Source of the DNA: CAZXCK01 sp964639225
GTDB taxonomy: Bacteria; Chloroflexota; Anaerolineae; Aggregatilineales; Phototrophicaceae
Direction: 5' to 3'
DNA: 33,200 nt
Assembly: GCA_964639225.1 (NCBI GenBank)
Contig: CAZXCK010000032.1
Coordinates: 1 to 33,200, forward strand
In this document: positions 1-7,893 of the stretch, piece by piece
Position numbering within the stretch: the first letter of the stretch is position 1
How the letters are laid out: the number at the start of each line of letters is the position of its first letter
Translations under genes and position numbers: made by a program
Notes under the pieces: generated by a model
Databases searched by the model: none
The model's input: only the letters and a program-made list of their open reading frames with translations
Told to the model about the DNA's origin: nothing

Positions 1-2
1 CG

Positions 3-1772
3 CTGTGGTACCGGCTGACGGGCGGCACGGAGTTCGCGCTGCGGGCGTTTTCCGCGCTGGCGAGCGTGCTGGGCATCGCTTTCGCCTATGCGTTGGGGGC
101 GCGGCTGTGGCGTCCGGGCGTGGGACTGCTGGCAGCGCTGTTTATCGCGCTCAACACCTTCAGCATCTACTACGCGCAGGAAGCGCGCATGTATGCGCTG
201 CTGGCGCTGTGGGGCGCGGCGTCGATGTGGGCGCTGGTGGGTCTGGTCCACGCCGCCGAGCACCACCAACAAAAGCGCGCGGCGATTCTGCGCTGGGCGC
301 TGGGGCTGGCCGCTTTCAACCTGGCCGGGATGCTCACGCAGTACGCTTTCGCCTTTGTGCTGCTGGCGCAGGGGTTGTTGTTTGTGATGTGGCTCATCGC
401 CGGTGTGAGGCGGCGGTCGGCGGGGGCGCTGCCTGCGCTCGGATTCTACATCGCCGCTAACGGGCTGGCGCTGCTGCTGTACGCGCCCTGGCTGGGCACC
501 GCCTGGACGCAGATCACCACCTGGCCCAGCACCGGCCAGCCGGTCTCCTTCGGCGAGGCGCTGGGTCAGTTGCTGGCTTATATGGCCTTTGGCATCACCG
601 TCGGCACGGGGACGACCATCGCCGTGATGTTTTTCCTGCTGTTCAGCGTGCTGAATCTGCCCGACTCCCGCCAGCCAGCGAGCTGGTGGCGTGTGCTGGT
701 CCCGGTGACGTGGGTGCTGGCGAGCGTGGCCGCCTTTCTGGCGCTGGACCTGTTCCGCGAGGCCAATCTCAAGTTTCTGCTGCCCGCGCAGATCGGCTTC
801 GCGCTGTGGCTGGCGCGCGGCGTCGATGTCATGTGGCGTCTGCGACCTCGCCGCCGGGCCTGGCAGTCGGAGCGGCGCCAGGCATTTGTCCGCCAGATTC
901 CCCGGCTGGCTGCCGCCCTGGCGACCGTGTGGCTGCTGGCCGATATGTGGGGCGGATTGTCGCCACTCTACCACGACGACGCCTACCAGCGCGACGACTA
1001 CCGCGCCATCGCCGCCGCCATCCGCGCCGACGCCCGCCCTGGCGACGCCATCATCCTGGCCGCGCCGGGCCAGCATGAGGTTTTCGGCTATTACTACGAC
1101 GAGTCCGCGCCGGACGCGCTGCCGATCTACGGGCTGCCGCCCGGCTTAGGCGGAGACGATGCCCTCACGCAGGCCGAGACGCGCGCCGTCATCGACGAGC
1201 ACGGGCGCATTTTCGCCGTGCTGTGGGCCACCGACGAGCGCGACCCGCGCCAGATGGTCGAGGGCACGCTGGACCGCGAAGCTTTTCAGGCGTCAAGCCA
1301 GTGGTACGGTGGCGTGCGTCTGGTGCGCTACGCCGCGCCCCCGGCGGATTGGGCCGTCGAGGACGAGACTGGCGCGCAGTTCGGACCGGCCAGCGGCGGC
1401 GCGACCATTACGCTGGAGCGTTACGCCCTCAGCGCCCGCGAGGTCCAGCCCGGCGACCTGCTGCGCCTGCGCCTGGAGTGGTCGGTGGATGCGCCGCTGA
1501 ATGTGCCCTACAAGGTGTTTGTGCAGCTTATCGGCCCGGATGGCATGCTGGCGGCTCAGCGCGACAGCGAGCCGGTCAGTGGGCGCGCCCCGACGACAGT
1601 CTGGCAGCCCGGCGAGGTGATCCGCGACCCGCACGGATTGATTGTTCCAAACGATTTACCCCCATCTCATTACACGCTCATCGTCGGGTTTTACAATCCT
1701 TACCATCCAGATGAGCGCCTGCCGGTCAACAACGGCGACCATCTTAACCTGGGTTCAGTTATTGTGCGTTAA
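3..1772 (+). CDS. Membrane glycosyltransferase, GT39/PMT-like (5' truncated by window edge)
   Basis: The frame is open from base 3, and the first residues (LWYRLTGGTEFALRAF) match the segment before a second or third helix of this family. The real start therefore lies upstream of the window; the first internal ATG-like start would be about base 66. The visible part has many hydrophobic helices up to about base 980, including the IALNTFSIYYAQEARMY segment typical of dolichyl-phosphate-mannose-type (GT39/ArnT-like) transferases. These use a polyprenyl-phosphate sugar donor at the membrane. A soluble C-terminal part follows, ending in a beta-rich module (about bases 1370-1770) with the pattern PTTVWQPGE...LPPSHYTLIVGFY, which I recall as a common tail on Chloroflexota glycosyltransferases. 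The acceptor cannot be deduced. It is followed after 63 nt by a gene on the same strand. The last 140 bases are less GC-rich than the rest, but the frame is intact. Confidence 0.8.
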   Translation: MWYRLTGGTEFALRAFSALASVLGIAFAYALGARLWRPGVGLLAALFIALNTFSIYYAQEARMYALLALWGAASMWALVGLVHAAEHHQQKRAAILRWALGLAAFNLAGMLTQYAFAFVLLAQGLLFVMWLIAGVRRRSAGALPALGFYIAANGLALLLYAPWLGTAWTQITTWPSTGQPVSFGEALGQLLAYMAFGITVGTGTTIAVMFFLLFSVLNLPDSRQPASWWRVLVPVTWVLASVAAFLALDLFREANLKFLLPAQIGFALWLARGVDVMWRLRPRRRAWQSERRQAFVRQIPRLAAALATVWLLADMWGGLSPLYHDDAYQRDDYRAIAAAIRADARPGDAIILAAPGQHEVFGYYYDESAPDALPIYGLPPGLGGDDALTQAETRAVIDEHGRIFAVLWATDERDPRQMVEGTLDREAFQASSQWYGGVRLVRYAAPPADWAVEDETGAQFGPASGGATITLERYALSAREVQPGDLLRLRLEWSVDAPLNVPYKVFVQLIGPDGMLAAQRDSEPVSGRAPTTVWQPGEVIRDPHGLIVPNDLPPSHYTLIVGFYNPYHPDERLPVNNGDHLNLGSVIVR

Positions 1773-1835
1773 AGTCGCACTGGCGGTAAGGTCACATTGG
1801 CGGCCTGCCGCCGCACCACACAGGGAGAAAACCCC

Positions 1836-2762
1836 ATGCGCATTATCGTAACCGGAGGAACGGGCTTAATCGGCCACCAGTTGGTGATGGACCTCGCCAA
1901 TGATGGGCACGAGGTCGTTGTCCTCAGTCGCAATCCGCACCAGGCTGGTCCAATGCCGGCGACCGTCAGCTTTGCCCAGTGGGACGCCCAGACCGCCGAC
2001 GGTTGGGGACACCTGGCAGATGGCGCCGATGCGATCGTCAATCTGGCAGGGGCCAGTATCGCCGGCGATGGTTTTCTACCGGCCAAGTGGACCCGCGAGC
2101 GCAAAAAGCTCATTGTCGACAGCCGGGTGAACGCCGGTAAGGCGGTTGTCGAGGCGGTTAAACAGGCGCAGACACCGCCCAAAGTGCTGATTCAGTCATC
2201 GGCGGTGGGATATTATGGCACGCACGATTACAGCGTCACCATTACCGAGGACTCACCAGCGGGCCGGGATTTTCTGGCGAACGTCTGCAAACAGTGGGAA
2301 GATTCGACCGCTGAGGTCGAAAGTCTGGGGGTGCGTCGCGTCATCATCCGCACCGGTGTCGTCCTCAGCGACGAGGGCGGCGCGCTGCCGCGTATGGCGC
2401 TGCCGTTCAAGCTGTTTGCTGGTGGTCCGCTGGGGAGTGGCAAACAGCCCCTGCCCTGGATTCACATGCACGATGAGGTCAAGGCCATTCGCCATCTCAT
2501 CATGGATCGCGACGCCAGCGGCCCCTACAACCTGACCGCGCCCAATCCGGTGACCAACCGCGAATTCGGTAACAAGCTGGGGAAGGTGCTGGGGCGTCCG
2601 TCGTTTATCCCGACACCGGGCTTTGTCTTTAAGCTGGCTTTCGGCGAGGTGGCGACGGTGGTGCTCGACGGTCAGAAGGCCGTGCCGCAGCGCCTTGAGG
2701 AGTCCGGCTTTGAGTTCACCTACGCGCAGCCAGAGGCCGCGCTGCGCGAAATATACGGTTAG
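1836..2762 (+). CDS. TIGR01777 family epimerase-like SDR protein (YfcH/DUF1731 type)
   Basis: This 308-residue protein starts MRIIVTGGTGLIGHQLV, with the GxxGxxG NAD(P)-binding turn of extended short-chain dehydrogenases. IVNLAGASIAGDGF and SSAVGYYG (active-site Tyr) follow in the middle. The C-terminal PLPWIHMHDEV, the GPYNLTAPNPVTNREF segment and the region after it match the DUF1731 part that defines TIGR01777 proteins. Members are called nucleoside-diphosphate-sugar epimerases, but their substrate is generally unknown. The ATG at 1836 was chosen because AGGGAGA lies 7 bases upstream and the family begins right there; a TTG at 1797 would add 13 unrelated residues. A terminator hairpin follows the stop. 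Confidence 0.9.
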   Translation: MRIIVTGGTGLIGHQLVMDLANDGHEVVVLSRNPHQAGPMPATVSFAQWDAQTADGWGHLADGADAIVNLAGASIAGDGFLPAKWTRERKKLIVDSRVNAGKAVVEAVKQAQTPPKVLIQSSAVGYYGTHDYSVTITEDSPAGRDFLANVCKQWEDSTAEVESLGVRRVIIRTGVVLSDEGGALPRMALPFKLFAGGPLGSGKQPLPWIHMHDEVKAIRHLIMDRDASGPYNLTAPNPVTNREFGNKLGKVLGRPSFIPTPGFVFKLAFGEVATVVLDGQKAVPQRLEESGFEFTYAQPEAALREIYG

Positions 2763-2786
2763 CAGACGCCTGCGTCCTATCATCAG

Positions 2787-2812
2787 AACGGGCGCTGTAG
2801 GCGCTCGTTTTT
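2787..2812 (+). terminator. Rho-independent terminator after the TIGR01777 gene
   Basis: AACGGGCGC (2787-2795) and GCGCTCGTT (2801-2809) form a 9-bp stem with one G-U pair and a 5-base loop. The stem runs into a T tract (2808-2812). It lies 25 bases after the stop at 2762 and faces the convergent toxin gene. Confidence 0.75.
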
Positions 2813-2851
2813 GATTCTGCTGGCAAACCGCCGATCACAGCGCCTGCACGG

Positions 2852-3229
2852 TTATTCCGCCGGAACCGTAAAGGCTTCCAGCCGGACGGCGATCTCCGGC
2901 ACGTCGAGCTGGCCCTTGGCGACTTCCAGCACGAAATCATAGGCTTGCTGCGGCGTCCAGGTGACACGGTAGCCGCTGCGCTCCAGAAAGAGGACAACGG
3001 CGCGGGTGGCGGTGCGTTTGTTGCCATCGACAAACAGATGATGATAAGCCAGCGAATGCAGCAGCGCGGCGGCTTTGTCCAGCACGGTGGGGTAAATTTC
3101 CTGGCCGAACATGAATGTAAAGGGCCGGTTGGCTGCCGAGCGCAGCAGATGCCGGTCGCGGACGCGCGGGCGCTGGCCGGTGACTTCTTCGTTGATGGTG
3201 TACAGTTCCGCAGCCGAGATAAAGTTCAT
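2852..3229 (-). CDS. Doc/Fic-fold toxin, second of a tandem pair
   Basis: This 125-residue protein carries the Doc-type Fic motif H64-x-F-x-D68-G-N-K-R72 (HLFVDGNKRTAT). Doc proteins of this kind phosphorylate EF-Tu in the P1 phage system; related Fic proteins transfer AMP to targets. The IYPTVLDKAA segment and the LFLERSGYRVTW region after the motif also fit the death-on-curing family (about 120-130 residues). The ATG at 3229-3227 overlaps the last base of the stop of the preceding doc gene (TGATG), so translation is probably coupled. By hand count it matches that neighbour at about 67 of 118 ungapped positions, so the two look like an in-place duplication. No separate antitoxin lies next to it. 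A longer open frame exists upstream (to 3991), but it only reads through the neighbours out of frame. Confidence 0.88.
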   Translation of the reverse strand: MNFISAAELYTINEEVTGQRPRVRDRHLLRSAANRPFTFMFGQEIYPTVLDKAAALLHSLAYHHLFVDGNKRTATRAVVLFLERSGYRVTWTPQQAYDFVLEVAKGQLDVPEIAVRLEAFTVPAE

Positions 3230-3627
3230 CAGCCTGGCGGGTCCGGTTGGCTCTCGACGGGGGCGGCATGGGCGGCCAGCCAGTGTGTGACGCGCTCCAC
3301 GTCGTGCTGGCCGGTGGCGACTTCCAGAATGAAGGCCAGCGCCTGCTCCGGCTCCCAGGTGACGCGGTAGCCGTTCAGTTCCAGGAACAGGATCGTGGCG
3401 ACCGTCGCGGTGCGCTTGTTGCCATCGACAAAGGCGTGGTTGCGTGCCAGCGAATGAAAGAACGCGCCGGCCTTGTCGATGACGGTGGGGTAGGCGTCCT
3501 GGCCGAAGGCGCTGGACTGCGGGCGCAGCACCGCCGCTTCCAGCAGGTCCACATCGCGCAGGCGGGACGCGCCGCCGATCAGTTCCTCGTTGATGATGAT
3601 GAGTTCCACCACGTTCAGATAACGCAT
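3229..3627 (-). CDS. doc: Doc/Fic-fold toxin, first of a tandem pair
   Basis: This 132-residue death-on-curing protein has the complete active-site motif H64-x-F-x-D68-G-N-K-R72 (HAFVDGNKRTAT) in the same register as its downstream copy. The N-terminal ELIIINEELIG and the AYPTVIDKAGAFFHSLA segment match the type II toxin family. Its ATG (3627-3625) follows the antitoxin stop codon with no spacer (TAAATG), a typical coupled arrangement. The predicted activity is kinase-like modification of elongation factor Tu that stops translation, held in check by the product of the gene before it. It has a somewhat longer, Pro/Ala-rich end than the second copy. The family call is secure; the target is inferred from P1 Doc. 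Confidence 0.9.
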   Translation of the reverse strand: MRYLNVVELIIINEELIGGASRLRDVDLLEAAVLRPQSSAFGQDAYPTVIDKAGAFFHSLARNHAFVDGNKRTATVATILFLELNGYRVTWEPEQALAFILEVATGQHDVERVTHWLAAHAAPVESQPDPPG

Positions 3628-3840
3628 TTACCGCTGTTCCAGTTCGTCGAGCAGCCAGCGGTGGGCGTCGATGGTGCCGCGCACACGGCGGCGGAAGTTG
3701 GTTTCGTCGGTGTGGCGTTCCACATAGTCGGCGATGGCTTCCTGGAGAATGTCGGCCATCATCCGGTTCTGCTGCTGGGCGATCTCCTGCAATTGCAGGA
3801 CAATGCGCGTCGGTAACTGTATATCCACTGGCAACCTCAC
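3628..3840 (-). CDS. Ribbon-helix-helix antitoxin of the Doc cassette
   Basis: This 70-residue protein starts with a short beta-strand (VDIQLPTRIV) and two helices (LQLQEIAQQQNRMMADILQ and EAIADYVERH). That is the ribbon-helix-helix pattern of CopG/ParD-type DNA-binding antitoxins. The basic/acidic C-terminal tail (about residues 46-70) would be the toxin-binding part. The start is a GTG at 3840-3838, and it overlaps the stop of the upstream histidine kinase gene by 4 bases (GTGA). By analogy it should bind Doc and repress its own promoter. Because no promoter space exists in front of it, its mRNA must come mainly from the kinase promoter or from one inside the kinase gene. Confidence 0.8.
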   Translation of the reverse strand: MRLPVDIQLPTRIVLQLQEIAQQQNRMMADILQEAIADYVERHTDETNFRRRVRGTIDAHRWLLDELEQR

Positions 3841-4844
3841 AGATTGTCCGGGGCGGGCGGCAGCCAGACGGTAAACGTGCTGCCACGCCCGACCTCGCTC
3901 TGAACGTCAATTTCCCCTTGCAGCAGCTCCAGAGTGCGCTGGACGATGCCCAGGCCCAGGCCGCTGCCCATCGGCCCGACTTTGCGCGCACTGCGTCCCC
4001 TGAAGAAACGGTCGAACAGCCGCGTCATGTCTTCTGGCGGGATGCCAATGCCGGTGTCCTGGACCACCAGGCGTACCCGGTTGCGCGTGGAGTCAAAATC
4101 GGTGCGGATCTCGACCCGGCCCGTCTGGGTATATTTGACTCCGTTAGCGATCAGGTTGTCTATCATACGAACCATTGGCGTACTCTCGGCCAGCACTGGC
4201 GGCAGCTCGCTGCCTGGCTCGAAGATCAACTGCAATCCGTTTTGTTCCGCCTGGGGCTGGTGGATGGCGACCGCCAGCGCCACCTGTTCGTTGAAATCCA
4301 GCGGGATAAGCTCCATGTGACCGTTTCTGTTGTCGATATCTGTCAGGTCCAGCATGTCATTGACCAGTCGGTTGAGATAATGCACCTGATCGGTAACGCC
4401 ATCCAGATAATTCTCGCGCAGTTCCGGCGGCACGCGGCGAATCATCTCCAGACGGATGTTGAGGCTGGTCAGCGGTGTGCGCAGCGAATGGGCCAGGTCG
4501 CCCATCAGGCGTGTGGTGATCTGCTCAACCTCGCTGAACTGGCGGCGGCTGCTTTCCAGCTCGCGGCTGCGCTCTGCCAACTGCGCGTCGGTGCGGACGG
4601 TTTCGATTCTGAGCTGGTTATATGCTTCGGTGTGCTGCCGGTGCTGATAAATCAGGATAATGTAAATCACCAGCGACGACAGGGTAACAAACACTATCCC
4701 CTTATAGGTTTGCAGGCGGGCTAGTTCTTCTACGTCAGACGCGACGTTGTGCAGCAGCCAGTCGGTGCTGACAATCCACAACGCGGACGCGATGGCGTAG
4801 AAGATGGCGATGCGCGCCAGTCTGAAGTGAGAGGAAGTTCGCAT
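3837..4844 (-). CDS. Membrane sensor histidine kinase (HisKA-HATPase)
   Basis: This 335-residue protein has two membrane helices at about residues 10-30 and 45-65, flanking a short segment (STDWLL...LQTYKG). That pattern is shared with the N-termini of many PAS-type sensor kinases. A coiled linker is followed by the HisKA dimerisation helix with phospho-acceptor H119 (LAHSLRTPL). The HATPase_c domain has N-box DNLIANGVKYT, G1 DTGIGIPPE, F-box LFDRFF and G2 GSGLGLGIV, all intact. The ATG at 4844 was preferred because the longer frame to 4937 would run into priA. No response regulator is adjacent. Instead the stop overlaps the start of an antitoxin-toxin-toxin cassette, so kinase and cassette probably share a transcript. 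The signal sensed is unknown. Confidence 0.88.
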   Translation of the reverse strand: MRTSSHFRLARIAIFYAIASALWIVSTDWLLHNVASDVEELARLQTYKGIVFVTLSSLVIYIILIYQHRQHTEAYNQLRIETVRTDAQLAERSRELESSRRQFSEVEQITTRLMGDLAHSLRTPLTSLNIRLEMIRRVPPELRENYLDGVTDQVHYLNRLVNDMLDLTDIDNRNGHMELIPLDFNEQVALAVAIHQPQAEQNGLQLIFEPGSELPPVLAESTPMVRMIDNLIANGVKYTQTGRVEIRTDFDSTRNRVRLVVQDTGIGIPPEDMTRLFDRFFRGRSARKVGPMGSGLGLGIVQRTLELLQGEIDVQSEVGRGSTFTVWLPPAPDNL

Positions 4845-4882
4845 GAAGTTCGCACCCGACAACTTATTAGTCTTATCAAACA

Positions 4883-4888
4883 ATTGTA
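4883..4888 (-). promoter_or_regulatory. Possible -10 box of the kinase-toxin operon
   Basis: The AT-rich gap between priA and the kinase contains TACAAT on the minus strand, 38 bases before the chosen start. A TTGATC lies 15 bases upstream of it as a poor -35. This is the only promoter-like site seen for the four-gene unit. Confidence 0.35.
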
Positions 4889-4905
4889 CCTTATTTTTTA
4901 CCCGA

Positions 4906-7653
4906 TCAAAGCAGGTCAACCGGGTCAACTTCGACAATCCAGTGGCGCGGTAAGTCGAAATCGCGCAGCGGAGACAGGTCCGGGCCGCGCAGAATCACAT
5001 GCCAGCGGTAGAGCCGGTTCACCCGACTGAAGAAGCACGGTGCCGGGCCGATGACGCGCGTGCCGGTCATGTCCAGCGTTTGCAGGCGCTGGCGCAGCGT
5101 GTCGGCGGCGCGCTGGGCTTCGGCGTGGGCGCGGCTGTTGTTCTCGTGCTGGATGAGCACGCGCAGCAGCCGCCGAAACGGCGGGTAACCGAACTCGCGG
5201 CGGGCGGCGATCTCGCGCTCGTAGACGGTGGCGTAATCGTGGCTGGCGGCGGCCTGGATGATGTAATGGTCGGGCTGGTACGTTTGCAGCACGACGCGCC
5301 CGCCCAGCACACCGCGCCCGGCGCGCCCGGCCACCTGTGCCAGCACCTGGAAGGTGCGCTCGCCAGCGCGGAAGTCCGGCAGATTGAGGCCGACATCGGC
5401 ACTGACGACGCCCACCAACGTCACCAGCGGCAGGTCCAGCCCTTTGGCGATCATCTGCGTGCCGATGAGGACGTCCGCCTGCTGCCCGGCGAAACGCTGC
5501 AAAATCAGATCGTGGTCGCTGTGGCGGGTGGCGGTGTCGGCGTCCCAGCGCAGACTGCGCGCGTCGGGGAAGGCGTCGCGCAGGGCCGCCTCGACGTGCT
5601 GCGTGCCTGCGCCAAAAAATCTGATACGGTCGGAGCCGCAGGCCGGGCAGACGCTGGGCGCGCCGGTCTGGTAGCCGCAGTGATGGCAGCGCAGGCCGCC
5701 GCCGCGCTCGTGGTAGATCAGCGGCATATCGCAGCGGGGGCAGGCGGCGACGTAGCCGCAGTCGCGGCAAAAGACATAGGTGGACATGCCGCGCCGGTTG
5801 AGAAAGAGGATGGCCTGCTCACCGCGCGTTAGCGTCTCGCCCAGCGCATCGAGCAGCGCCCGGCTGAACATGCCCCGGTTACCGGCTTTCAGTTCGGCGC
5901 GCATATCGACCAGCTCGACCTGTGGCAGCGGAATGGTCAGCGCGTCGGCGTTGTGGCCCGGCTCGACGGTGTAGCGCGGCTGCACACCGGCCCGCGCCGA
6001 CTGCTCCGCGATGCGGATGCGATGGCCCATAATACGCCCCGGCAGGCTGAGTGTGGCGATCTCGCCGCGACTGGCGCGGTAGGCTGTCTCGACGTCGGGC
6101 GTGGCGCTGCCCAGAATCAGCGTGCTGGCGCGGCGCTCGACCAGCGCCTCGGCCACCTGGCGCGCATGGTAATAGGGCGGCAGCACCGGCGGCGACTGCT
6201 TGTAGCTGGCGTCGTGTTCTTCGTCGAGGACGATCAGGCCGGGGTCCGGCAGGGGCGTAAACAGCGCCGAACGCGCCCCCACCACCACGTCGATCTCGCC
6301 GGCGCGGGCGCGCTGCCAGGTGTCGTAACGCTCGCCGTCGCTCAGGTCGCCGTGAACGACGGCCACCCGTCCCGGAAAGCGCGCCGCCACCCGGCGCACG
6401 GTCTGCGCGGTGAGGGCGATCTCTGGCACGAGGAAGATGGCCTGCCGCCCCTGCGCCAGCACGCGCTCGATGGCGCGCAGGTAAATCTCGGTTTTGCCGC
6501 TGCCGGTGACGCCGTGCAGCAGAAACGTGTGTGGCGAAGCGGTGGCGGATTCGCCATGGAGCGTCACGGATTCGCCATCGAGCGCCATGCGGACCGTCTG
6601 CCACACGCGGCGCTGGTCGGCGGTGAGGCGCGGCGCGGACAGCGGCACGAAGTCGCGGTCGGCCAGCGAGTCGCGCCAGGCGCGGCGCTCGCCCAGGTCC
6701 ACCAGTTCGCGGGCCGCCAGCCGTTTGAGGTCGGCCAGTGTCGCGCCGGTCTGCGCGTAGACCCAGCTCACATCGACCGGGCCGTTTTCGCGGGCCAGCA
6801 TCTGCAAGATGCGCAGGTCCAGCTCGCCGCCGCGCAGCTCGAAGATGGCCCGGTCCAGCGCGTCCGGCTGCACATCGAGCAGCACGCAGTCGTCGCTGTC
6901 GATGCTGATGAGGCCGGTTTCCAGCAGCCGGTTGAGTGTCGCTCTGCCGATGCCGGGCTGCGCCAGCACCTCGGCGACCAGGGGCGGCTCGTCGTTGTCG
7001 TCGGTCAGCCGGGCGACGATCTCCAGCAGGTCGGCGGCGCGGTTGGATTTGCCCAGGTGGCGCAGCGTGTCGGGGATGCGGTCGGGATGAATGGCCAGCG
7101 CGGCTACGCTGACCATCTGCGGTCTGACACGCGGCGGCGACAGAATCGACTCGCGCTGGACCGCGCCCGCCGTCACCAGCGCAGCGACGGCCTTTTCCCA
7201 GTTGGCGCGCCCGGCGACCTGGCGCAACTGCGCCCCGCGCAGGGGTCCGCGCCGGCGCAGGGCATCGACGAGCTTCGCCTGGGTGGTGTCGGCGGGGGCG
7301 GCGGAGTCGTCGAGCAGCGTCACCAGCGCCTCGTGATGGCCGGTCATGCCGGGCGGCAGCCACAGCCACAGGCAGAGGCCCAGCGGCGCGAGGTAAGCGC
7401 GGCTCATCCAGCGGGCCACGTCGATCTGCACCGCATTGACGACCGGCTGCGGGTCCAGCGTCTCGATGACTGGCTTGGTCTGCTGCACGGGTGTCTCGGC
7501 GGTGATGGCCAGCACAATCCCCGGCTGCATGGCCGTGCCGAAGCTCACCCGCACCAGATGACCGGGCTGTAACACACCGTCCAGCTCTGGCGGGATGTGG
7601 TAATGAAAGGTGCCCGTGACGGGCGCGTTGACGGCGATTTCGGCGTATCTCAT
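4906..7653 (-). CDS. priA: Primosomal protein N' (replication restart helicase PriA)
   Basis: PriA is a 3'-5' superfamily 2 DNA helicase that reloads the replisome at stalled forks. The N-terminus (RYAEIAVNAPVTGTFHYHIP, VRVSFGTAMQPGIV) is the fork-binding domain. The helicase has Walker A GVTGSGKTEIY, the DEEH box (LDEEHDASYKQ) and a later GRAGRG motif. The zinc-binding insert has the Cys pairs CRDCGYVAACPRC and CHHC...CPAC in the expected order. At 915 residues it is longer than the usual 730-830; the extra length is mostly a winged-helix-like region before the helicase and a small insert in front of Walker A. The ATG at 7653 gives the family's normal N-terminus; no clear ribosome binding site is seen. 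The downstream kinase begins 61 bases after the stop. Confidence 0.95.
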   Translation of the reverse strand: MRYAEIAVNAPVTGTFHYHIPPELDGVLQPGHLVRVSFGTAMQPGIVLAITAETPVQQTKPVIETLDPQPVVNAVQIDVARWMSRAYLAPLGLCLWLWLPPGMTGHHEALVTLLDDSAAPADTTQAKLVDALRRRGPLRGAQLRQVAGRANWEKAVAALVTAGAVQRESILSPPRVRPQMVSVAALAIHPDRIPDTLRHLGKSNRAADLLEIVARLTDDNDEPPLVAEVLAQPGIGRATLNRLLETGLISIDSDDCVLLDVQPDALDRAIFELRGGELDLRILQMLARENGPVDVSWVYAQTGATLADLKRLAARELVDLGERRAWRDSLADRDFVPLSAPRLTADQRRVWQTVRMALDGESVTLHGESATASPHTFLLHGVTGSGKTEIYLRAIERVLAQGRQAIFLVPEIALTAQTVRRVAARFPGRVAVVHGDLSDGERYDTWQRARAGEIDVVVGARSALFTPLPDPGLIVLDEEHDASYKQSPPVLPPYYHARQVAEALVERRASTLILGSATPDVETAYRASRGEIATLSLPGRIMGHRIRIAEQSARAGVQPRYTVEPGHNADALTIPLPQVELVDMRAELKAGNRGMFSRALLDALGETLTRGEQAILFLNRRGMSTYVFCRDCGYVAACPRCDMPLIYHERGGGLRCHHCGYQTGAPSVCPACGSDRIRFFGAGTQHVEAALRDAFPDARSLRWDADTATRHSDHDLILQRFAGQQADVLIGTQMIAKGLDLPLVTLVGVVSADVGLNLPDFRAGERTFQVLAQVAGRAGRGVLGGRVVLQTYQPDHYIIQAAASHDYATVYEREIAARREFGYPPFRRLLRVLIQHENNSRAHAEAQRAADTLRQRLQTLDMTGTRVIGPAPCFFSRVNRLYRWHVILRGPDLSPLRDFDLPRHWIVEVDPVDLL
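6547..6588. repeat. Tandem 21-bp duplication inside priA
   Basis: Two adjacent 21-base units (6547-6567 and 6568-6588) match at 18 of 21 positions. Both begin GGATTCGCCAT. They encode the repeated peptide DGESVTL/HGESATA in PriA, shortly before Walker A. Confidence 0.85.
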
Positions 7654-7771
7654 GCGGCGAATCATACCACGCGCGGGCCGCCCGTCCATACGGCAAAAGG
7701 CGCGTGTGCATGCAATTTACCACGCGCTCCGGGGTGATTGTTAAGTCATGGTAAAGCTTTGGTCGATTCGC

Positions 7772-7800
7772 TTGACGATTGCTATGGGTTCACATACGTT
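7772..7800 (+). promoter_or_regulatory. Candidate promoter of the metallophosphoesterase gene
   Basis: TTGACG (7772-7777) is separated by 17 bases from TACGTT (7795-7800). The -35 is good and the -10 weak. It lies about 95 bases before the start codon, in the 240-base gap between the priA start and this gene, which otherwise holds nothing I can identify. Confidence 0.35.
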
Positions 7801-7893
7801 TGAGGCACAATCAAGCCAGCATATGTGCATGTGCTGTTTGCGGGTAGTCGGTCCCTGGCAGCCCGATTCAACCAACCCGGAGATGAAACTCTG

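Noticed and set aside
1630..1772. Lower GC content at the 3' end of the glycosyltransferase gene, suggesting a transferred or recombined tail
   Set aside because: The frame and protein family features continue without a break, and such local dips are common; I see no junction or repeat.
2852..3991. A 379-codon open frame on the minus strand spanning both doc genes and the antitoxin
   Set aside because: Only its last 125 codons (from the ATG at 3229) look like a protein. The rest is an out-of-frame reading of the first doc gene, the antitoxin and the kinase end.
5953..7572. A long plus-strand open frame (539 codons) opposite priA
   Set aside because: It is antisense to a clear PriA gene, has shadow-type composition and no recognisable domain. 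Long antisense frames are expected in GC-rich coding DNA.
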